Origin: Vanrija pseudolonga
Taxonomy: Eukaryota > Basidiomycota > Tremellomycetes > Trichosporonales > Trichosporonaceae
Length of the DNA stretch: 64,000 nt
Direction: 5' to 3'
Assembly (NCBI RefSeq): GCF_020906515.1
Contig: NC_085849.1
Span: 2,666,001 to 2,730,000 of the forward strand
In this document: positions 1 through 11,376 of the stretch, one piece after another
Layout: each line of letters starts with the position of its first letter
Numbering within the stretch: the first letter of the stretch is position 1
Program-made: the position numbers and the translations under genes
The notes under the pieces: model-generated
What the model was told of the DNA's origin: nothing
Seen by the model: only the letters and a program-made list of their open reading frames with translations
Databases searched by the model: none

Positions 1-592
1 CAGGGCGATGGAGGCGCGCCGGACGAGGTACTCGAGGCCTTCTTTGTCCTGGTGCGGCGTGTGCAGGAGCCACGGGTAGAGGATCTGCGGGGGTGAGCTG
101 GGCCTGCTGGGCCGAGAAGGGCGCGACTCACCCTCAGAGGAAGCGGCATCACGGCGTGGTTCTCCCCGATGCCCATGGACGAGACGACGACCACGCGCGG
201 CGGCTTGTCCAGGCGCTTGATGCCACGCAGCAGGGACAGCGCCGCGCGGGTACAGATGCCCGGCTGGTCGAGCACGATGCCGCGGAGCGTGAACTGGGGC
301 TGACCGCCTGGTGGTGGTCAGCCGGGCTCGGCGAGGCGCACAACTCACCAATAGAAGTGACGACGATGTCGACGTCGGCCAGCACCTTTGCGAGGTCGCC
401 CTCGTTCGTCGCGTCGCCTTGTACGAGGACTACCCGGCCCTCCTTCACGGCGGCAGAGACGACCTCGTCGGCGTCGAAGACGGCCGGCTTGCGCAGCAGC
501 AGCGAGATGCGCGTGATCGAGGGGTCGGCGAGCGCGGTGAGGAGCGCGTGGTATCCTACACCGCGAGACGCTCCGAGTAGTGCGAGGTGCAT
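1..592 (-). CDS. NAD(P)-binding Rossmann-fold protein (NmrA/SDR-like), 3' part beyond the window
   Basis: The protein begins MHLALLGASRGVGYHAL. The G-A-S-R-G-V-G turn after a first beta strand is the dinucleotide-binding signature of atypical short-chain dehydrogenases and NmrA-like proteins. Further on, LVQGDATNEGDL and VDIVVTSIGG match the acidic second-strand loop and the strand-4 region of that fold. Three exons are visible: 592-349, 307-132 and 84-1. The introns are about 42 and 47 bp, with GTGAGT donors. Exon 2 contains RVVVVSSMGIGENH, the usual strand-5 segment. The gene runs off the left edge, so the substrate-binding C-terminus is not seen. The ATG at 592 is preferred because the open frame upstream of it is only a His/Asn-rich leader. 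Substrate unknown; the fold assignment is fairly secure. Confidence 0.75.
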
Positions 593-1578
593 TGTGATGT
601 GGTTGTGGTTGTGGTGGTGGCGAGGGCGCAAGAGACAGTCCGTCGTGAGGGAGGGAGTAAGTAGGTCAGTCGGTGTTGCCTGGTGGGCGGATCAGCTTCA
701 CATGACCGCGGTCTTTATACCCCTCGGCCTCTCGCCCGCTCCGTCGTCGGGTACCTAGTCGTCCGTCTTGGCACGGCGGATGCAGCACCGCAGCGGCGTC
801 GGCATACACTCGCGCGTGCGTGTGTGCATCGCATGCCGTGGACGCTGGGTATGTGTTGTGCTGCAGATCGGCAGTGTTTGGGCGTGGAGACGGACTAGAC
901 GACAATGACGCTTGCTGGTGTCGACTTGCCCGCCACCGCAATGACGCGCACTGCTCGGCTCGGCACCGACCACGGCCGCTCGGGGACGATACGGCGAATG
1001 TTCCATTACGCTTTGGCCGTGAAACCTTGCCAGAGAGAACACTGCGCTGTGTTCTGCCCGACAACGCCGCGCCGAGGCCGACGATGCTGCTCTGCATTGT
1101 GCCATGAGCCACACGGATGCGCGTCGCCCTATGCAGCAGCACTCCCTTCTGCACGCGTCGCACCCATCACGCAACCTCCCATGCCACGACGAATAGGAAG
1201 TCTTCCAAATAACCCAAATCACCCCTTTCAACCACTCGACGCGTTTTGCTCCCGCTCCCACTCCCTGGCCTTTGTCAAACCTTCCATCAATGTATCTTAC
1301 AAGCGCCTCCTATGGCGCGTCGTTTGTGGTTTTTCTGCAATGCTACTATATGACGGTGACACTGGGTCACACTGGGGGGGGGGGGGGGGGACAGCGAGGG
1401 ACGTTGTTGATAATGAAAACACGGAGATTAAAAGCCCAAAAAGAAATGAAACAAAGAGTGACAACCGTTGGCAGGCTGGGGGGCATGGACGAGTCGTAAT
1501 GCTGCTGTCATGCGGCACGCGGGGGTTGAATCCAGTCGACCACCGAACACCGAGTTTGGGGGGACCGAAAGATGAACA
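593..1578. other. Intergenic region with a poly-G tract
   Basis: About 1 kb with no frame that looks like a protein. It contains a run of 17 G at 1374-1390. The open frames on either strand are rich in Arg, His and Cys, as expected from random GC-rich DNA. Confidence 0.6.
1374..1390 (+). repeat. Poly-G tract (17 nt)
   Basis: Seventeen consecutive G on the plus strand, within the intergenic region. Confidence 0.95.
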
Positions 1579-2115
1579 TTAGTCGACCTCCATCGAGTGC
1601 TGCCCCACGCCGACGTCTTCGACCCAGCTCTCCTGGCACGTCGACTTGGTGTCGTGAGGCCATGCAGGGTCGGGCTTGAGGGCGTGGTTGTTGTGGTTTG
1701 AGCTCTGGCCAAACACTGGCGATGTTGGGGGTGCGGGCGGTGGCGCGCGTCCAAGAGGCACAAACAGGCTGTGGAAGCCGCAGCGCGAGCGCTCGACCTT
1801 GACCTCGATGGACAGCTGCACACGCTGCTGCTTGCCCGAGGTCGACGACATCTTCTTGGGCATTTTTGGCCGGTGCTTGTTGCCACTCAGCGCTGTGGGC
1901 TTCATGTGTGGCGAGGGTGGGGACGGCGAGCAGGAAGCAGACGACGAGCCGGCCGTGGGTGGGGATGTTCCTGAGCCCGAAGACGTCAGAAGCGGAGAAG
2001 AATAAGACGACGTGAAGGCGGGCCGGGCAAAGGGGACTGGCTTGGGGTGGAACAGTTGTGGGCTGTGGTTCGCGTTGCGGTGGGGGGAGGAGCGGGCCGG
2101 CGTAGATTCGAACAT
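1579..2115 (-). CDS. Orphan low-complexity protein (178 aa)
   Basis: I do not recognise a family. The predicted protein starts MFESTPARSSPHRN and ends GVGQHSMEVD. Its first half is Ser/Pro-rich. The middle, roughly residues 72-125, is a basic stretch followed by KQQRVQLSIEVKVERSRC and GFHSLFVPLG. This looks like ordered beta-strand sequence and is the main reason to think the frame is coding. The second half is again disordered (Pro, Asn, His). There is no signal peptide or membrane segment. The single-exon model uses the first ATG of the frame. It could be an artefact of GC-rich DNA; homology to other Tremellomycetes would decide. Confidence 0.45.
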   Translation of the reverse strand: MFESTPARSSPHRNANHSPQLFHPKPVPFARPAFTSSYSSPLLTSSGSGTSPPTAGSSSASCSPSPPSPHMKPTALSGNKHRPKMPKKMSSTSGKQQRVQLSIEVKVERSRCGFHSLFVPLGRAPPPAPPTSPVFGQSSNHNNHALKPDPAWPHDTKSTCQESWVEDVGVGQHSMEVD

Positions 2116-4409
2116 GGTGGTGGCAAGAGATGAGCGAGTGGGTTTGCGAGGAGGGCGAGTGGGTTGGAGGGAGCGATGGGGTGCAGCAGCTAGCTAGCTG
2201 GGTTGCACGCTTTGAGGACTGCGAGACTGGGTCAGCTGGTGCGAGGTGTAGGTGTTGGTCCATCTCACTCACGTTAAGAGTGGGGGAGCGTTAATGGCGC
2301 AGGCGACAAGTGGGGTACAGGTGGCTGTTGGGGCAGTGGACGTTGTCGTGGTCGGTGTACAATGCGTTTGGCGTGCTTGCGTTGCGGTTTTTAACAGGTG
2401 ACTGAGTGGTGTCGAGTGAAGTGTGTGTAGTTGTGGTGGTGCAAAGATGAAGGTGGGAGAGGTGTGATGTGGATTGAGATGGAGGTGTGTGTATGTGCAG
2501 CTCCAAAGGAAGAAGGAAGGGAGGGGTGGGTGGTGTCTAGGGGCGGAGGGAAGGGGTGGGTGGGTGCAGGCAGCACTGTAAGGTGACGATGAGCAAGGTA
2601 AAAGGGTGGGTTGGGGGGGGGCGACTGTCCAGGGTACAGGAGCTGGACCACAGGGAACTGGAATACACTGCAGAGGCACTGCAGCAGCAGCAGCAGCAGC
2701 ACGGCAGCAACTGCAGCAGCAAGCAGAGCAGCGACGCAGATTCGTATGTCTCGTTTTCGTTTTTCTGTCCCTTTAACATGGAGCTCTCTGCACCCAGCAA
2801 GACAGACCTTGCAAGTAAGGGACGGCGGCGGCGGCGGCGCCTCACTCGTCGTCTCGCCCGGCCGTTGGAGGGCGTCAGGGACACTACCTGTTCAAGGTCT
2901 GGGCGCGGCGCAAGGAACCCGTACTGTAGCAGGCAGGGGGCGCCCGTCCGGCCACCGCCGCCGCCCAACAGGCCCCCCCCTGCGTCCATTTCAGTGACCT
3001 CAGCATGACCACTGTCGTGTCACCGCCAGCTGCCAGAGGGCCCTGTGCTTTGACGCGGCGGCGAGACATTCCTCCCTGCCTCGCAATCTGTTCGCCCCCA
3101 CCCTGTGGCCGCTCGGCCAGCGCCGACGACACGACGGCGGCGCTGCCTGCTGGCCAGCTCGCCGCCAGCTCGCCGCCAAGACGTCTCCGAGTCAGTGGCG
3201 TCCCGAGGCTTTTGGCGAGAGCGACGCCGCGGCCCAAGCCTGTGCAACGGGGCGTGTGGGCGTGCTGCTTGCTCGCCACCAGATCCTAGCTTGCATCCGA
3301 GAGCCAGCAGCGAAGGAGACGTCGCTCGCCAGTGAGCAGTGGGTGAGCAAGCTGCATCAGCAAGCAGAGCAGCGTCTGTGCGAGGAATGCAAGACGACTC
3401 GCGAAGGCACTTGTCGCGCAAGCGTGTCGCTGTCGCGCGAGTCGTAGTCGCCGCTCGTCACAAACACCCCCAACACGACGAACGACACACGCTTCCCCTG
3501 ACATTGACGGGCTCACTGGGTCAGGTTTGTGTCTGTGTGTGTGTCGCATGAACGCATGCCGAAGCCGCGGCACCACTCTGACGTGCAGTGTGTCAGAGAA
3601 GACCGCTCAAACGCCCCTGCCTGCGGCTCAGGAGCCAACACCCGCGGCTGTCAGACGCAGGTAGGCGGCAGCAGCATGTGGGTGTGGTTGGTGAAGATCA
3701 CTGGTCTGGCTCGTCGCTCGCTCTCTCGCTCGGCTTTGGGGGGGCTTGGCGAGGTTGCCGTGGCCAACCAGCTCGCAGAGGCGCATCTAAGAACAGACCG
3801 GTGTGCATGCAGAGCAAAGATGGCTTTACAAATAAGCAGTCGCGAAGCCCTGGCGCTGTGGGAGTGAGGCGCAACGCAGAGAAATTGGCAGCTGGCAGGT
3901 GGTGCCAGTTTGCGACAAGCCAAATGACTATGGGATTGAGGCTAAAGTGCAGGTTTCAGGGAAGGGGCCACTTCCGCCCCCGTGCCTGACACGTGATGCA
4001 AAAGACGCTAACACTCAGGGATGAGATGCAGATGGGGTCGCGTGGCTTTGATCCCGAAATGGGGCAATACGTGTGATGGAGAGATGGGGGGTAGGGTGTC
4101 TTGATAAAATTGGTCCCGCCGGCCGTCATTGTCTCGACGCCGCAGCCGTCTGTCCTTCGCCACTGTAGCGACTTATTGTCGCCAGACCTCACCTCCTTCC
4201 TTGTCATCATCAACTACTTCACTCCCCGCACACGTCTAACGCGGGATCCATAGAGCACTGGAGACGCAGCTCGTTGATTCCCACCGCGCCCTTCACATCG
4301 ACCCGGACTAGAGGCACCAGACACACCACACCAGCGCGACGACGCTGGCCTTTGTCAGACTCTTGAGCGAGACCTTCATCTCTTCCTTGCCCCACTAGAC
4401 TTGGTGACC
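2116..4409. other. Long intergenic region upstream of the MPE1 gene
   Basis: About 2.3 kb without a convincing gene. It holds a (CAG)n tract at 2681-2700 and other short simple repeats. The longer open frames here (for example 2556-3008) are poly-Gln, Arg and Cys translations of simple sequence and overlap on both strands. The last few hundred bases are presumably the promoter and leader of the plus-strand gene starting at 4410. Confidence 0.55.
2681..2700 (+). repeat. (CAG)n microsatellite
   Basis: About seven CAG units, with further imperfect units just downstream. Confidence 0.9.
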
Positions 4410-6306
4410 ATGTCTACAGTCTTCTACCGCTGGGGTGCGGGCCGCGACGAGTCGCGCGCCAAGTTTGACGGTACGCACATCTCGGTGTTTGACTTTAAGC
4501 GCCAGGTGATGCTGGGTAACAACCTTGGCAACGGCAAGGACTTTGACCTGGTCGTGTTGGAGAATGGAGAGGGTGGGTGGCGACTACAGCACAGTACTGA
4601 CGACGTAGAACTCAAGAACGATGACCACCAGATTCCGCGCTCGTCGTCGCTCGTCGTCCGCCGCCGCCCGGCCATCATGAAGGGCCGCGGCACGGCGCAA
4701 AACTACATTGTCGGCACGGACGCCGCGACATCGCTCACGGGCGAGCACCGTATCGAGGCGCATGCGCGCGAGGCGATGAAGGACCGGCTTTTGAATCGCG
4801 GCGCGCGCGGTGCTGCTGGCACGTTTGGGAGCTTAAGCCGGCGGTTTGACGGCAAGGAGGACAAGGGTGTAAGTGGTGGTAGTGGAAGGAAGACGGTGTG
4901 ATGGGGTGGAGAAGCTGACAGTGCTGCAGGCGCAGCCAGCCGTCGCGGTCACAACAGGCGACGCCGACGAAGATGCTCGAATCAAGGCCATGCTCAAGCA
5001 GCAGGACGAGACTTGGGAGGAGATGCAGATGGACATGTCGACACAGGCGCGATACAACCCCGGCAACCGACGACCCATCAAGCCTGCTGGCCCGGCAGGC
5101 GGACCTCCCAAGTTTGACTTTTCTGTCGCACCGGACAAGGAGCCGCCAGTAGGCTACATCTGTTACAAGTGTGGTCAGAAAGGCCACTGGATCCAGAACT
5201 GCCCCGAAAACAACGACCCGCAGGCGCAGGGCAAGCGCTACGTCCGTGTGACGGGTATCCCCCGCATGTTCCTCAAGACGGTCGAGACGCCAACAACAGG
5301 CGAGGGCTCGTCGGGCGGTGCAATGCTCACTGCCGACGGAGGCTTTGTGCGCGCCGTTGCAGACCAGCGCGCATGGCAGAAGCAGGCGGCGACCAAGCCG
5401 CGCGCGCTGACCGGCGCCGACGTCCGCGACCAGGAGCCGCTCGACAGCGAGCTCACCTGCCCTCTGTGCAAGAAGCTCGTGTGGGAGGCTGTCCGGGTAC
5501 CGTGCTGCAGCACTGCGTTCTGCGAAGAGTGCATCTCGACGCACCTGCTCGAACACGACTTTGAGTGCCCCTCGTGCGAGAGCAAGATTGCAAGTCTCGA
5601 CAAGCTGCAGCCGGATGAAGAACTGCGTGAGCGCGTCAAGGCATATGTCTCTGGCGAGCTGGAGAAGAACAAGAAGGAGGTTAAGGAGGAGGAGGTGAGT
5701 GAAAAGCACATGGGAGGAGGGAGCGCTGACGATCAGGGCGAGGACGAGGCAGCCAACGCCGACGACAAGGGCGACGTGAGCGGCAAGAACCCATTCTCGG
5801 GCCCGCTGCCCGACATGAACACGATGCAGGAGTACCTGCAGGCGATGATGATGTCGCTGCGCAACCCGCTCGTCCCACCAAACCTCAAGGCGCAACTGCA
5901 GGCCCATATCAAGATCACCAACGCCAATCTGATCCAGATGCAGATGCTCGCGGCGCAGGGCATGATCTTTGGCGGCATGCAGGCGGCGATGGGCGCCATC
6001 GGCATGGGCGCCAACGCAATGGGCATGGGCAACGTCATGGCCAACCCGATGATGATGCAGGGCATGGGCAACGGCAACCCCCAGCTCGGGATGCCCCAGC
6101 AGCAGCAACAGCAGCCGCAGCAGCAGCAGATGATGCACCACGGCGGCCGCGGGGGCCACCGCGGCGGGTTCAACCGCGGCGGCTTTGGTTTCCGCGGTCG
6201 TGGAGGAGGCGGGTTCCGCGGCGGCCGCGGTGGTGGCGGAGGCGGGTTCAAGCGCCAGGCCGAGGACCACGCGGGGGGGATGGAGAAGATGCAGCGTGTG
6301 GCGTAG
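4410..6306 (+). CDS. MPE1: MPE1-like subunit of the cleavage and polyadenylation factor (DWNN, zinc knuckle, RING)
   Basis: Nuclear mRNA 3'-end processing factor of the Mpe1/RBBP6 family. Exons: 4410-4572, 4609-4868, 4930-5694 and 5737-6306, giving about 585 aa. The N-terminus MSTVFYRWGAGRDESRAKFD followed by ISVFDFKRQVM is a ubiquitin-like DWNN domain (residues 1-80). A CCHC zinc knuckle, CYKCGQKGHWIQNC, lies near residue 220. A RING/U-box follows, with LTCPLCKKLVWEAVRVPCC, FCEECI and FECPSC. The C-terminus is Met/Gln-rich and ends in Gly-Arg-Gly repeats (FRGRGGGGFRGG), an RNA-binding type of tail. The domain order and length fit the fungal family. An upstream in-frame TTG was ignored in favour of the ATG at 4410. 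Confidence 0.95.
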
Positions 6307-7170
6307 TAGTAGTGTTGTAGGATATTATGAAGTCATAGAGCATGCGCGGAGCTGCCGAGCGAAGCGAGACCGGCTGAAGTGACTTGGCCCAAGGAAGAGG
6401 AAGATAGGGGAGGAGGCGCGCTAGACTGAGAAACACGAAGCAGTACACGCGCCGCGTACCACGACTGTGACCGCCGAAAGACAAACTATTAAACAGTAAC
6501 GACGTCCGTAGGCTATAAAACCCAAAAACATGCATATACACTATGCGCAATAATCGGGCAGGAGGGGGTTGTTCATAAGATTGAGCACATACCACAGACG
6601 TCCATTCAACGACTCACACAAGTGTCAGTGGAAGATGTTCATTCACACGTCCTTCAAGGGAGTAGACTTCATGAGGGGCGCGACGACTCTCTCGTTCCGA
6701 TCAGTGCGCGATCACTAGCAGGTTAATATACTCATAAGGGACACACAGGCCTCCCAGACGCGGTTCAGACGCCCGAGACGGCGTCATATAGAGCCGCAGA
6801 ACACGCATTGCAGGCCTTAGCCACCGGGCGGCCGACACCCGGCCCCTCCAGTGTTCCAAAGCACATATTTCCTCTCCAACGCCACCCCTTCACCCGCGTA
6901 CCACATCTTGCCCACATGCATGCAGTATCCGCGGCGTGGTGGGGTGTCACTTACACCCCATCGAGGCGAAGTTGGCGCCACAGTAGACGGCGGCGGGGGC
7001 AAATCCACCGCCTTGCCGCTCGTTGCCGAAGCCGCCGGCGCTTATGAAGCATGACGCAGAAAGTTGGCCCCCGGCCGCTCGTCGTGTAACTACAATATCC
7101 TCACACTCAGCCGGCCTGACAGCACCCACCTACCCACCCCGACCAAGGCAGCAGCATCACCACCACCACC
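6307..7170. other. Intergenic region between MPE1-like and ERV1-like genes
   Basis: Terminator of the upstream gene and promoter of the next. A TATA-like ggctataaaa lies near 6512. No open frame resembles a protein. Confidence 0.5.
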
Positions 7171-7829
7171 ATGGCCGCCCCCTCCACAGCCGCCGGCACC
7201 GAGCCCAAGCGCACCACCAAGGAAACACACCCGCACCTCCCTCCAGGCCTCATCCTCGACGAGAACGGCAAGGTGTGCAAGGTGTGCAACACATGGCAGG
7301 ATTTCGGCAAGATGAAGGTGAAGAAGAAGGCCGCCGCGGGAGCCGCGCCAGCGGCGACCGCCGCGACTGGTGCTGGTGCTACGACTGTGGCCGCGGCGGC
7401 GGTGGGCTCAAGCAGCACGCGGACGCCCGACAGGACCAACTGTCCGCCCGACACGGCAGAACTAGGGCGCGCGACCTGGGCCTTCCTGCACACGACGGCA
7501 GCGTACTACCCGACCAACCCGAGCGCGACACAGCAGAACCACATGCGCTCGCTGCTGCAGAGCCTGCCAGCACTGTACCCGTGCGGGTGGTGCGCCGACG
7601 ACTTTGGCCGCGCGATCGCTGCCGCCCCGCCCGTGGTCTCGAGCAGGGAGAGCCTGAGCAGGTGGCTGTGCGAGCGGCACAACGAGGTCAATGTCAAGCT
7701 TGGCAAGAAGGCGTTCAGCTGCGAGTGGGGTAGCTTGGATCAGCGGTGGAAGAGCGGCCCGGAGGACGGGTCGTGTGATTGTGAGTGGCTCGGGCGACGA
7801 ACGTTGGGTAGAGCTGACGTCGCACAGAG
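7171..7829 (+). CDS. ERV1: FAD-linked sulfhydryl oxidase of the mitochondrial intermembrane space
   Basis: Erv1/ALR family; re-oxidises Mia40 in the intermembrane-space import pathway. Three Cys pairs are visible: an N-terminal shuttle pair in CKVCNTWQDFG, the active-site pair in YPCGWCADDF next to FAD, and a structural pair in FSCEWGSLDQRW and EDGSC. ELGRATWAFLHTTAAYYP is the FAD-binding helix, and LCERHNEVNVKLGK matches the conserved HNxVNxxLGK motif. An Ala/Lys-rich linker separates the shuttle arm from the catalytic domain. The last codon is split: a GTGAGT donor at 7781 and an acceptor at 7827 make TAG from T plus AG, ending the protein at ...GSCD (203 aa). Without that intron it would read on to 7836. 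Either way the catalytic core is complete. Confidence 0.93.
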
Positions 7830-7961
7830 AGATTAGATAAGACGTCGAGTAGCCCAGTCATTCATGGCAATGCCACACCTCATGCATACACCCCTCGTAC
7901 ATATAATACAGTCTAGTAGTGCCCCGCCCCACGGCAGCGGCTCGCTGGCCCACTCACTCAC

Positions 7962-9286
7962 TCACGCCCGCGCTACGCGCGCGCGTTCGCGGCGGCCGAG
8001 CCACACCTTCTGCTGCCACCCGAGCAGGATCGGCAGCAGGTCGGTCAGCCCGAAATCAGGCCAGTACGTCTTGACAAAGTGGATCTGCGTGTCCTCGTCG
8101 GCCTGCCACATCATGAAGTCGGACAGCCGCTTGACGCCAGAGGTGCGGATGAAGATGTCGAGCGGGCCGTGCCCGTTGTCTACTGTCGCTGCTGATGCGA
8201 CGGTCTGGAGGCGCGAGAAGACGGTTTGGGATGTGATTTTTCTGCGGCGCGTCAGCGGCGAGGCGAGACGCAACAGTTGGCGGAGAAAGGTCGCACGCGG
8301 ACTCACTCTGGCGATTGCGTGCCCTCCGCCACCGCGGCCACCGTGTCCCGCACCGCCGCGGTCATCTCGTCCCGGCTCCCATATGGCCCACACACGTTGA
8401 GCACGCCGCTGTGTCGTCAGCTCAAGTCCGTGCGCGATCGCGATCCGGCACCGACGCCCCGGTGACACCTCGCCAGTGACACACCCACCCACTCACCGCT
8501 TATTCGCCGCCGTATCCGCCTCCATCTCGCGCAGGGCCGCCTGCATGTCGGGCTTGAGGAGGTCCAGGCGGCCGATACACCGCAGGCGGACGCCGTGGCG
8601 GTCGAGGAAGCCGCTAGAGGAGGGACACGAGCGTCAGCGAGTGTTCCGCGACACGGCGCAGAGGGGAAGAGAATTCCTTCCCCTACAGCCCGCTCGCCTG
8701 CCTGCGGCAGGCTCACGCCACTCACCCCTCCCGACTCAACTCCTTCAGCTCCACCCACACCAGCTCCATCAACGCGTCAATCTCCTCCTGGCTGCGGTTG
8801 AAGTTGTCGATCGCGAACGCGTATACTGAGATGACGGGGATCTGGAGGCGCAGGCAGATGGTGAGGGTCTGGGGTGTGTGTTAGTGGGTGTGGTGTCTTG
8901 TGCGGCTGCGGCTGGCGGCCGGGGACAGGGTGGTCGTCGTCGTCGACGACGTCGTAGCCGCCCGGCCGCTCGCTGCGCTCGCGTCCTCGCGCACTCACCC
9001 GCTTCAAGCTCTCACTCCCCCGCTGGTGCCCCTTCGCGATCCGCTGCCCCTGGCTCCTGGCATACCGCCGATTCCCATCCATCACGAAGCCGATGTGCCG
9101 CGGCATCGGGCCGAGCGCGATCACGGCCAGCAGAAAGGTGGTCATGAGCGCGTGGACCTGGTGGAGGAGGAGCGAGATGGGCCGGATCGCAGTGTAGAAT
9201 GCGCGCCGGGCGACCTGCCGCGCCTTCGACGGCGCGGGCTTGAGCTTGCGCGACAGCGGCGGCGGTGCAGCGTCTGGCTTTGACAT
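7962..9286 (-). CDS. RER2: Dehydrodolichyl diphosphate synthase, cis-prenyltransferase
   Basis: Makes the long-chain polyprenyl diphosphate precursor of dolichol at the ER. Exon 1 (9286-8999) carries a hydrophobic segment ([13 protein letters not shown]) and then [16 protein letters not shown], the catalytic Asp and substrate motif of cis-prenyltransferases, followed by [13 protein letters not shown]. Exon 2 (from 8868) has [19 protein letters not shown]. Later exons give [15 protein letters not shown] and [19 protein letters not shown], then [12 protein letters not shown]. These match the five conserved regions of the family in order. Four short introns were placed, all with GTGAGT donors. 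The enzyme has the homodimeric/catalytic-type motifs, so this is the RER2/SRT1 subunit and not the NUS1 partner. Confidence 0.93.
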
Positions 9287-9715
9287 GGTGGGTGTTGTGT
9301 TGGTTGGTGGTGTCGACGATGTGCTGGAATTGTGGTGTCCACTCGGGTGCCGAAATTGCCGTGGCGCGCACCGCCAGGCGGTGCCACGCAGCTTCGCAGA
9401 TCGTGTGCCTTGAAAACGTGGCAGCCACGCGCGTGGCGTTTTGTGTTGGGGCTGGCCGGGCTGGCTGGGAAAGATTTGACGCCATCTCCGGCTGTTGCTG
9501 GTTTCCAGGCACCACCACAGCGCGAGAGCCGCCGAGACTGCCACTGAGCCACCACCACTGACATCTCCCATCCGACAGACCCCAGGCGTCATACACCTCT
9601 CTCATTTACTTTCTCCCACACACAAACACGCAACGCACCGGCCAGCTAACAACTGGAACCTCCGGCCACTCACCACTTCGCCACCATACTCTCCTCCACT
9701 ACCCTCCGTCGCACA
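9287..9715. promoter_or_regulatory. Bidirectional promoter region between RER2-like and AIM34-like genes
   Basis: 429 bp separate two divergently read start codons, so both promoters must lie here. No specific site was identified. An overlapping pair of open frames on both strands is not protein-like. Confidence 0.5.
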
Positions 9716-11376
9716 ATGTTGCGGCGCCGACTGTCCGCCGGCGCCCTGCGCGCGCGCGCCCAAGCCCAAGCGCAACAGCAGCAGCCGCTACTGTCCCACG
9801 CGATCCATACCGGCCCCAAGAGCGCGCCGGCCACCCCGCAGCGCCTCACAACCCCCACAGCCTCAGCAGCCAAGGCGACCATCTCGGCCCACCCCGCCCA
9901 GCAGCAGTCGGCCAGCCTCGCGTCCGCCGTCCTCCTCGGCACGCAGCGCAGCTGGAAGAACGAGACGGTCGTGACGCTGCGCGCCGAGCTCAAGCGCCGC
10001 GGCCTCAGCCAGCAGGGCAAGAAGTGAGTTGCGGTGTAGGGGTGTGGGGCAGGAAGCGCTGCGGTGCGCGGCGCAGGCTGCCAGCTGCCCCGCTATCGCC
10101 TGCCCGGCGCTCCGACGGCGCCGGTTCACACGTGTGAATGAGTGAGCTAACCTCCCTCCAGGGCACTCCTCATCACCCGCCTCGAGTCCGCCGACGCTTC
10201 GGCCTTCCTGCCCCCCGTGCCGCCCCTCTCAAAGGCAGCCAAGGCGGCCAAGGGCCAGCGCGAGCTGTCCACGACCCCGCCTGCGCAGGTGTCGGCGACC
10301 CCGCCCGCACAGGTGTCGGTGACGCCGCCCGTACAGGTGTCCGCGACCCCGCCTGCCCAGCTGTCCACGACCCCGCCTGCAGCGTTCCGCGGCGACGCGA
10401 CGAGCAAGTCTGACGACGGCACGACCGACACCGAGGCCGTGTCGTCCACCGGACCGGCAGTTGAGACGTCGCGCACCGAGGCCCCATTGAAAGCCCACGA
10501 CGTCACCCCCGAGGTGCTGACCACGGCGCCTGGCCTGCCAATCAAGAAGCGCACGTCGGGCAACCTCCTCGACATCAAGTTTCCCACCCCCAAGCCTGAT
10601 GCTGAGCGTACCACTCCTATTGTACGTCGGAAGCGTCCGAGCCCAAGCTGACACTGCAGCCCCTTATTGGCAGCTACGCGGGCCGTGGGTCCTCGTCCTC
10701 GCGCGGTGGTGCCGTGCCCTCGTCCTCTGGCCCACGCGTCATGACTGTTGCGTCGGCGTCGACGCATATCGGCGGTGGACCGCTGCACGGCTCGGGATCG
10801 CGCGTGGCAGACTCGTACGCGGCCGAGTTCCACGACTTCTCGCACCTGCTCTCCCAACCTATTGAAGAAGTGATTGCGCACCCCATGATCTCGCTGCGCA
10901 AGGTCGGCGTCCCGATCCCGGTCATCAACCTGCCGCCCCCGCCGAAGGGAGGGGACAAGTACGTTGCCAGCACGGAGCCGCTCAGCTCGGACGAGAAGCG
11001 CGGCGCGCTCTGGCTCGTCGGCGCGCTCGGCACCGTCTTCTTGCTCACCGGCTGGGCGCGCGGCGGCCGCGAGGACGTGTTCGCCGACAACGACGCCGAG
11101 AACGCCACGCACGCAGGCAAGGTCGCCGCCAAGGCTGACGCTGCTGCCGAGTCGGCGCGCGCGAGCCTCGACAAGCTGCAGATCAAGGACGCGAAGAAGG
11201 AGGCCAGCCTCAAGGACAAGGACCTGACCGCCGAGGCCAAGGCCGAGCGCAAGCTCGGCCGCGCAGAAGCCAAGGCTGCCGCGGCACACGTCAACGCCCA
11301 GGCTGAGGACGTCAAGGCCTTGATTGAGGCCATCAAGAAGGCGCTCGACGCTGATGCGAAGGGCAAGGGCAAGTAG
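9716..11376 (+). CDS. AIM34-like mitochondrial SAP-domain membrane protein
   Basis: About 494 aa from exons 9716-10023, 10162-10621 and 10660-11376. The N-terminus MLRRRLSAGALRARAQ is an Arg-rich mitochondrial presequence. A SAP-type helix pair follows at residues 84-118 (VVTLRAELKRRGLSQQGKK, then ALLITRLES), split by intron 1. A run of octapeptide repeats (SATPPAQV-like) sits at 10263-10382. A single membrane segment (ALWLVGALGTVFLLTGWA) lies near residues 372-390, and an Ala/Lys/Glu-rich helical tail ends the protein. Presequence, SAP and one C-terminal membrane span is the layout of yeast Aim34, a mitochondrial membrane protein of poorly defined role. Orthology is inferred from layout plus the SAP segment. 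Confidence 0.75.
10263..10382 (+). repeat. In-frame 24-bp tandem repeats coding an octapeptide
   Basis: Five imperfect copies encode S-[TAV]-T-P-P-[AV]-Q-[VL]-like octapeptides inside the linker between the SAP segment and the membrane span of the AIM34-like gene. Copies differ at third positions and at one or two residues. Confidence 0.85.

Noticed and set aside
905-1582. 225-codon plus-strand frame in the first intergenic region
   Set aside because: Crosses a poly-G tract, is Arg/Cys/His-rich and has no recognisable segment.
4735-6270. 511-codon frame on the minus strand opposite the MPE1-like gene
   Set aside because: It mirrors the coding strand of a gene with clear zinc-knuckle and RING motifs; its Leu/His/Arg-rich sequence is an antisense artefact of GC-rich codons.
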